From NCBI GenBank assembly GCA_030705745.1, contig JAUZPT010000097.1, positions 1 through 9,224 of the forward strand: 9,224 nucleotides of DNA, written 5' to 3'. Shown piece by piece: positions 6,642 through 9,224 of this stretch (position 1 is the first letter of the stretch; each line of letters starts with the position of its first letter). The notes beneath the pieces are model-generated. The model saw nothing but the letters and a program-made list of their open reading frames with translations, did not search any database and was not told the origin of the DNA. Both the position numbers and the translations under genes were made by a program. This DNA is from Bacillota bacterium. GTDB lineage: Bacteria; Bacillota; Bacilli; Bacillales; Cytobacillaceae.

Positions 6642-6938
6642 TTATTCTGCGTCTTCGTCTTCCTGTTCATCGAGGAATGTGTTGAGCATTTCTTCAATCA
6701 TGTCCCACTCTTCATCCGTTTCGATTGGCATTAAATCGCCGTTTTCATTTTCTTCTGAAGGCATAAAGGAAGATGCGTGGATTTCAATTTCATCCTCATC
6801 GTCTTCTTCTGCTCCTACCGGATAGTATAAAACGTATGACTTGCCGAATTCGTCTGAGTCAAATGTAAAAAGCACTTCACATAATTGTTCATTTCCATCT
6901 TCATCTACTACAGTAATATTATTTTCTCCGTGGTTCAT
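6642..6938 (-). CDS. yrzB: DUF1292 acidic protein YrzB (UPF0473)
   Basis: This is a small, strongly acidic cytoplasmic protein of 98 aa from the DUF1292/UPF0473 family, whose function I do not know. The N-terminus has the family pattern [20 protein letters not shown] (residues 8-27), then [11 protein letters not shown] (32-42), followed by acidic stretches ([15 protein letters not shown] and the C-terminal DEQEDEDAE). [12 protein letters not shown] (78-89) resembles the conserved C-terminal helix. No signal peptide or membrane segment is seen. The ATG at 6938 has a GAGGTGA Shine-Dalgarno 4-6 bases upstream. It follows ruvX by 12 bases and is the last gene before a strong terminator. The conserved linkage alaS-ireB-ruvX-DUF1292 in Firmicutes suggests co-regulation but not a specific role. 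Confidence 0.93.
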   Translation of the reverse strand: MNHGENNITVVDEDGNEQLCEVLFTFDSDEFGKSYVLYYPVGAEEDDEDEIEIHASSFMPSEENENGDLMPIETDEEWDMIEEMLNTFLDEQEDEDAE

Positions 6939-6950
6939 ACTGTCACCTCA

Positions 6951-7367
6951 TTAATTTTTGCTATTCAGATAACCTTGCAGTATCATTACTGCAGCCATTT
7001 TATCAATGACTTTCTTTCTCTTTTTGCGACTTACATCCGCTTCAAGCAACACGCGCTCAGCGGCCATTGTCGTCAAACGCTCGTCCCACAACACAGCAGG
7101 AACCTCAAACAATTTTTCCACTTCAGCGGCAAACCGCTGGCTAGCCTCCGCACGAGGCCCAATGGAACCATTCATGTTTTTTGGCAAACCAATTACCACT
7201 GTGCTGACGCCGTACTCTTTAATAATTTCACCAATTCTCTCAAAACCAAACTCATTTTTTTCTTCGTTGATTTTGAGTGTTTCCAATCCCTGGGCTGTCC
7301 AGCCAAGCTCATCGCTCAGCGCCACCCCCACAGTCTTAGAACCTACATCCAATCCCAATATTCGCAT
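6951..7367 (-). CDS. ruvX: RuvX/YqgF RNase H-fold nuclease (YrrK)
   Basis: YqgF-family proteins have the RNase H fold of RuvC-type resolvases. They have been called Holliday junction resolvase-like, and in E. coli YqgF is linked to processing of the 16S rRNA 5' end. The 138-aa product is full length. The three acidic catalytic positions are present: D7 in [20 protein letters not shown]96 in WDERLTT (94-100), and D122 in [21 protein letters not shown] (60-73) is the other family signature. The ATG at 7367 lies 2 bases after the ireB stop codon, with AGAGGG as Shine-Dalgarno inside the end of ireB, so the two are translationally linked. The gene is essential in several bacteria. The true substrate in Bacillaceae cannot be told from sequence. 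Confidence 0.95.
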   Translation of the reverse strand: MRILGLDVGSKTVGVALSDELGWTAQGLETLKINEEKNEFGFERIGEIIKEYGVSTVVIGLPKNMNGSIGPRAEASQRFAAEVEKLFEVPAVLWDERLTTMAAERVLLEADVSRKKRKKVIDKMAAVMILQGYLNSKN

Positions 7368-7369
7368 TC

Positions 7370-7636
7370 TTAACCCTCTCGTTGCTTTTTAAGGTAGGAT
7401 TTAACCAGCTCTTCTATTATTTCGTCCCGTTCCAGCTTCCGGATGATGTTTCTAGCATCCAAATGGCGCGGGATGTATGCCGGGTCGCCGGATAAAAGGT
7501 ATCCTACAATCTGGTTGATCGGATTGTAGCCTTTATCCTGAAGTGCTTCATAAACTTGCAGCAGGACTTCATTGACATCATGTTCAAACGGCTCTTCAGG
7601 AAAATTGAATCGCATTGTTTTATCAAATGAGCTCAT
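7370..7636 (-). CDS. ireB: IreB/ReoM family regulatory phosphoprotein (YrzL, UPF0297)
   Basis: IreB (Enterococcus) and ReoM (Listeria) are small substrates of the PASTA-domain Ser/Thr kinase IreK/PrkA. In Listeria, ReoM controls ClpCP-dependent breakdown of MurA, the first committed enzyme of peptidoglycan synthesis, and in Enterococcus IreB lowers cephalosporin resistance. The product is 88 aa, the usual length, with the hallmark blocks [46 protein letters not shown] and [13 protein letters not shown]. The phosphorylated threonine of ReoM, T7, is exactly residue 7 (MSSFDKT) if translation starts at ATG 7636-7634. That start has GAGGTG 6 bases upstream, whereas the in-frame GTG at 7645 overlaps this Shine-Dalgarno. 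Between alaS and ireB there are 75 bases, AT-rich and without a terminator, so both are probably on one transcript. Confidence 0.95.
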   Translation of the reverse strand: MSSFDKTMRFNFPEEPFEHDVNEVLLQVYEALQDKGYNPINQIVGYLLSGDPAYIPRHLDARNIIRKLERDEIIEELVKSYLKKQREG

Positions 7637-7711
7637 AGCATGCACCTCGCATTTTTATAACGCAGAGTTTTGTTTATATATATCTTTATTCTACACTACT
7701 TTGATGGATTA

Positions 7712-9224
7712 TCAAATGGATTTGACCCACTCGTCCACGAATTGCAAAGCTCCTTCAAGCTTTTCTGGATCTTTGCCGCCTGCCTGAGCCATATCGGGAC
7801 GGCCACCACCACCACCGCCGCATCGTGTCGCCACTTCTTTCACAAGTTTGCCTGCATGGTAGCCTTTATCGATTAAATCCTTTGTGACAGAAGCGATGAT
7901 ATTCACTTTCTCACCTTCGACACTACCCAATACGATAATCGCAGACCCGAGTTTTTGCTTGAGCTCGTCCGCCATATTTCGAAGATTGTTCATATCTGCT
8001 GCCTGCACCTGTGCGGATAATACTTTGACGCCATTGATTTCTTTTGCTTGTTCAATAATGCTCCCTGCTTCAATATTGCTTAATTTTGCCTGCAGTGAAT
8101 CATTCTCTCGCTGAAGCTGCTTCATTTCCACCAATAAAACGTCAAGCTTTGTAACGATTTCCTTTGGGTTTGTTTTTACTTTTTCAGCAGCTTCCTTAAG
8201 CAAGCCAACCTGCTCATTTAATAAATTGTAAGCCGCTTCCCCGGTTACCGCTTCGATTCTTCTCGTTCCTGCCCCAATCCCGCTTTCTGACACAATTTTA
8301 AAGAGGCCGATGACAGATGTATTCGGAACATGGCAGCCGCCGCATAGCTCAAGGCTGAAATCGCCAACTTTTACAACGCGGACAATATCACCGTATTTTT
8401 CACCGAAAAGTGCCATGGCGCCCATTTCCCTTGCCTCGGCAATCGGCTTTAAGTCGATTTCCACTTCGATATTGTTCCAAATTTTTTCGTTGACGATTTT
8501 TTCGATTTGTTCAAGTTCTTCCGGCTTTACTTGACCGAAATGGGAAAAATCGAAACGGAGGCGATCTGGTTCAACGAGAGATCCTGCCTGGTTTACATGT
8601 GTTCCCAAAACTTCCTTCAATGCTTTTTGAAGCAAATGGGTCGCAGTGTGATTTTTAATCACCTTGATGCGATTTTCCTTATCAACGATGGCTTGTACTT
8701 CCTGGCCGGTTTTCAACGTACCCGAAACAATTACAGCCTTATGAAGGTTTTGCCCGTTTGGCGCTTTTTGAACATCCTTGATTGAAACAATTACGCCTTC
8801 GCCCTGAAGCATACCGCGGTCGGCGATTTGTCCACCACTTTCGGCATAAAAAGGAGTCAGGTCAAGAATTAGTTGGATTTCATCACCGGATGTAGCTACT
8901 TCGATCAGTTGTCCATTTTTAACAAGCGCAACGGCCTTCGAGCTGCTTTCAAGCTGATCGTAGCCGATAAACGAACTTTCAACGGTAAGCTCACCAAGCA
9001 CGCCGCCCTGAACCTGCATCGAATCAACATCTTGGCGGGCCGAGCGAGCGCGTTCACGTTGCTGTTCCATTTCCGTTTCAAATCCGGAATGATCAATTTT
9101 CATTCCTTCTTCTTCAGCGTATTCCTCTGTTAGTTCAACCGGAAAGCCATATGTGTCATAAAGACGGAACACATCTGTGCCGCCAATCGTATCATTTCCT
9201 TTTTCTTTTTCTTTCTTAATAACC
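7712..9224 (-). CDS. alaS: Alanine-tRNA ligase (AlaRS), C-terminal part, truncated by window edge
   Basis: AlaRS charges tRNA-Ala and clears mischarged Ser and Gly. The window holds about 504 codons, the last 57% or so of a typical 880-residue bacterial enzyme; the start and class II aminoacylation core lie beyond 9224. The frame enters as [15 protein letters not shown], then [18 protein letters not shown] at the end of the catalytic/tRNA-recognition region. The editing domain has HTATH (about 8650-8636) and CGGCH (about 8344-8330), which together form its zinc-binding site. A coiled-coil stretch (about 8220-8040, [20 protein letters not shown]) leads to the C-Ala/DHHA1 domain, with the glycine-rich loop [17 protein letters not shown] (about 7830-7780). 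It ends DEWVKSI with TGA. No frameshift or lost motif is seen. It heads the ireB-ruvX-yrzB group. Confidence 0.97.
   Translation of the reverse strand, partial: VIKKEKEKGNDTIGGTDVFRLYDTYGFPVELTEEYAEEEGMKIDHSGFETEMEQQRERARSARQDVDSMQVQGGVLGELTVESSFIGYDQLESSSKAVALVKNGQLIEVATSGDEIQLILDLTPFYAESGGQIADRGMLQGEGVIVSIKDVQKAPNGQNLHKAVIVSGTLKTGQEVQAIVDKENRIKVIKNHTATHLLQKALKEVLGTHVNQAGSLVEPDRLRFDFSHFGQVKPEELEQIEKIVNEKIWNNIEVEIDLKPIAEAREMGAMALFGEKYGDIVRVVKVGDFSLELCGGCHVPNTSVIGLFKIVSESGIGAGTRRIEAVTGEAAYNLLNEQVGLLKEAAEKVKTNPKEIVTKLDVLLVEMKQLQRENDSLQAKLSNIEAGSIIEQAKEINGVKVLSAQVQAADMNNLRNMADELKQKLGSAIIVLGSVEGEKVNIIASVTKDLIDKGYHAGKLVKEVATRCGGGGGGRPDMAQAGGKDPEKLEGALQFVDEWVKSI

Noticed and set aside
7637..7711. 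Promoter for ireB in the alaS-ireB spacer
   Set aside because: A TATAAA-like stretch exists, but no -35 at suitable spacing and no terminator after alaS. Read-through from alaS is simpler.
7800..7822. CCA/CCG trinucleotide repeat-like run in alaS
   Set aside because: It encodes the conserved glycine-rich loop of the AlaRS C-terminal domain ([10 protein letters not shown]), so it is coding constraint and not a microsatellite of interest.
8310..9133. Several plus-strand open frames of 60-92 codons opposite alaS
   Set aside because: They are antisense shadows of the strongly conserved AlaRS frame without ribosome binding sites or recognisable products. Similar frames opposite udk, the trhP genes, mltG and ruvX were dropped for the same reason.

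Overview
This window looks like chromosomal core sequence from a low-GC Firmicute of the Bacillaceae. The gene order matches, as I remember it, the Bacillus subtilis alaS-yrzL-yrrK-yrzB-yrrL-yrrM-yrrN-yrrO-udk-greA-pbpI block. Protein motifs, strong AGGAGG/GAGGTG ribosome binding sites, TTG and GTG starts, and hairpin-plus-U-tract terminators all fit. All ten genes lie on the minus strand, so transcription runs from high to low coordinates. I see no mobile element, CRISPR array, tRNA or rRNA.

Reading in the direction of transcription: the 3' part of alaS (9224-7712) is followed by ireB/reoM (7636-7370), ruvX/yqgF (7367-6951) and the small acidic DUF1292 gene yrzB (6938-6642). A clear terminator (6576-6605) ends this group. 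After a 230-base spacer with a very good sigma-A type promoter (6457-6485) comes mltG (6345-5209). A 321-base spacer then separates mltG from the next operon. It holds the most interesting element of the window: a predicted three-way-junction RNA of about 105 nt (5128-5024) ending in a U-tract, with an extended -10 promoter just upstream.

The next operon is trmR-trhP1-trhP2-udk, tightly packed (ATGA overlap between trmR and trhP1; one base between trhP2 and udk). It probably continues into greA. TrhP1/TrhP2 are the U32-family proteins for prephenate-dependent 5-hydroxylation of wobble uridine 34, and TrmR methylates that product to 5-methoxyuridine, so three adjacent genes encode one tRNA modification pathway. 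Uridine kinase (pyrimidine salvage) and GreA (rescue of backtracked RNA polymerase) follow.

The window ends in the 5' part of pbpI, a class B penicillin-binding protein gene. It carries an in-frame TAG at 29-31, after which the same frame continues with family-like sequence, suggesting a recent nonsense mutation or a base-calling error. The pbpI ribosome binding site lies inside a perfect 10-bp inverted repeat followed by a T-run. By function the window mixes translation quality (alaS, tRNA modification), envelope synthesis and its control (ireB, mltG, pbpI), nucleic-acid maintenance (ruvX, greA) and salvage (udk).
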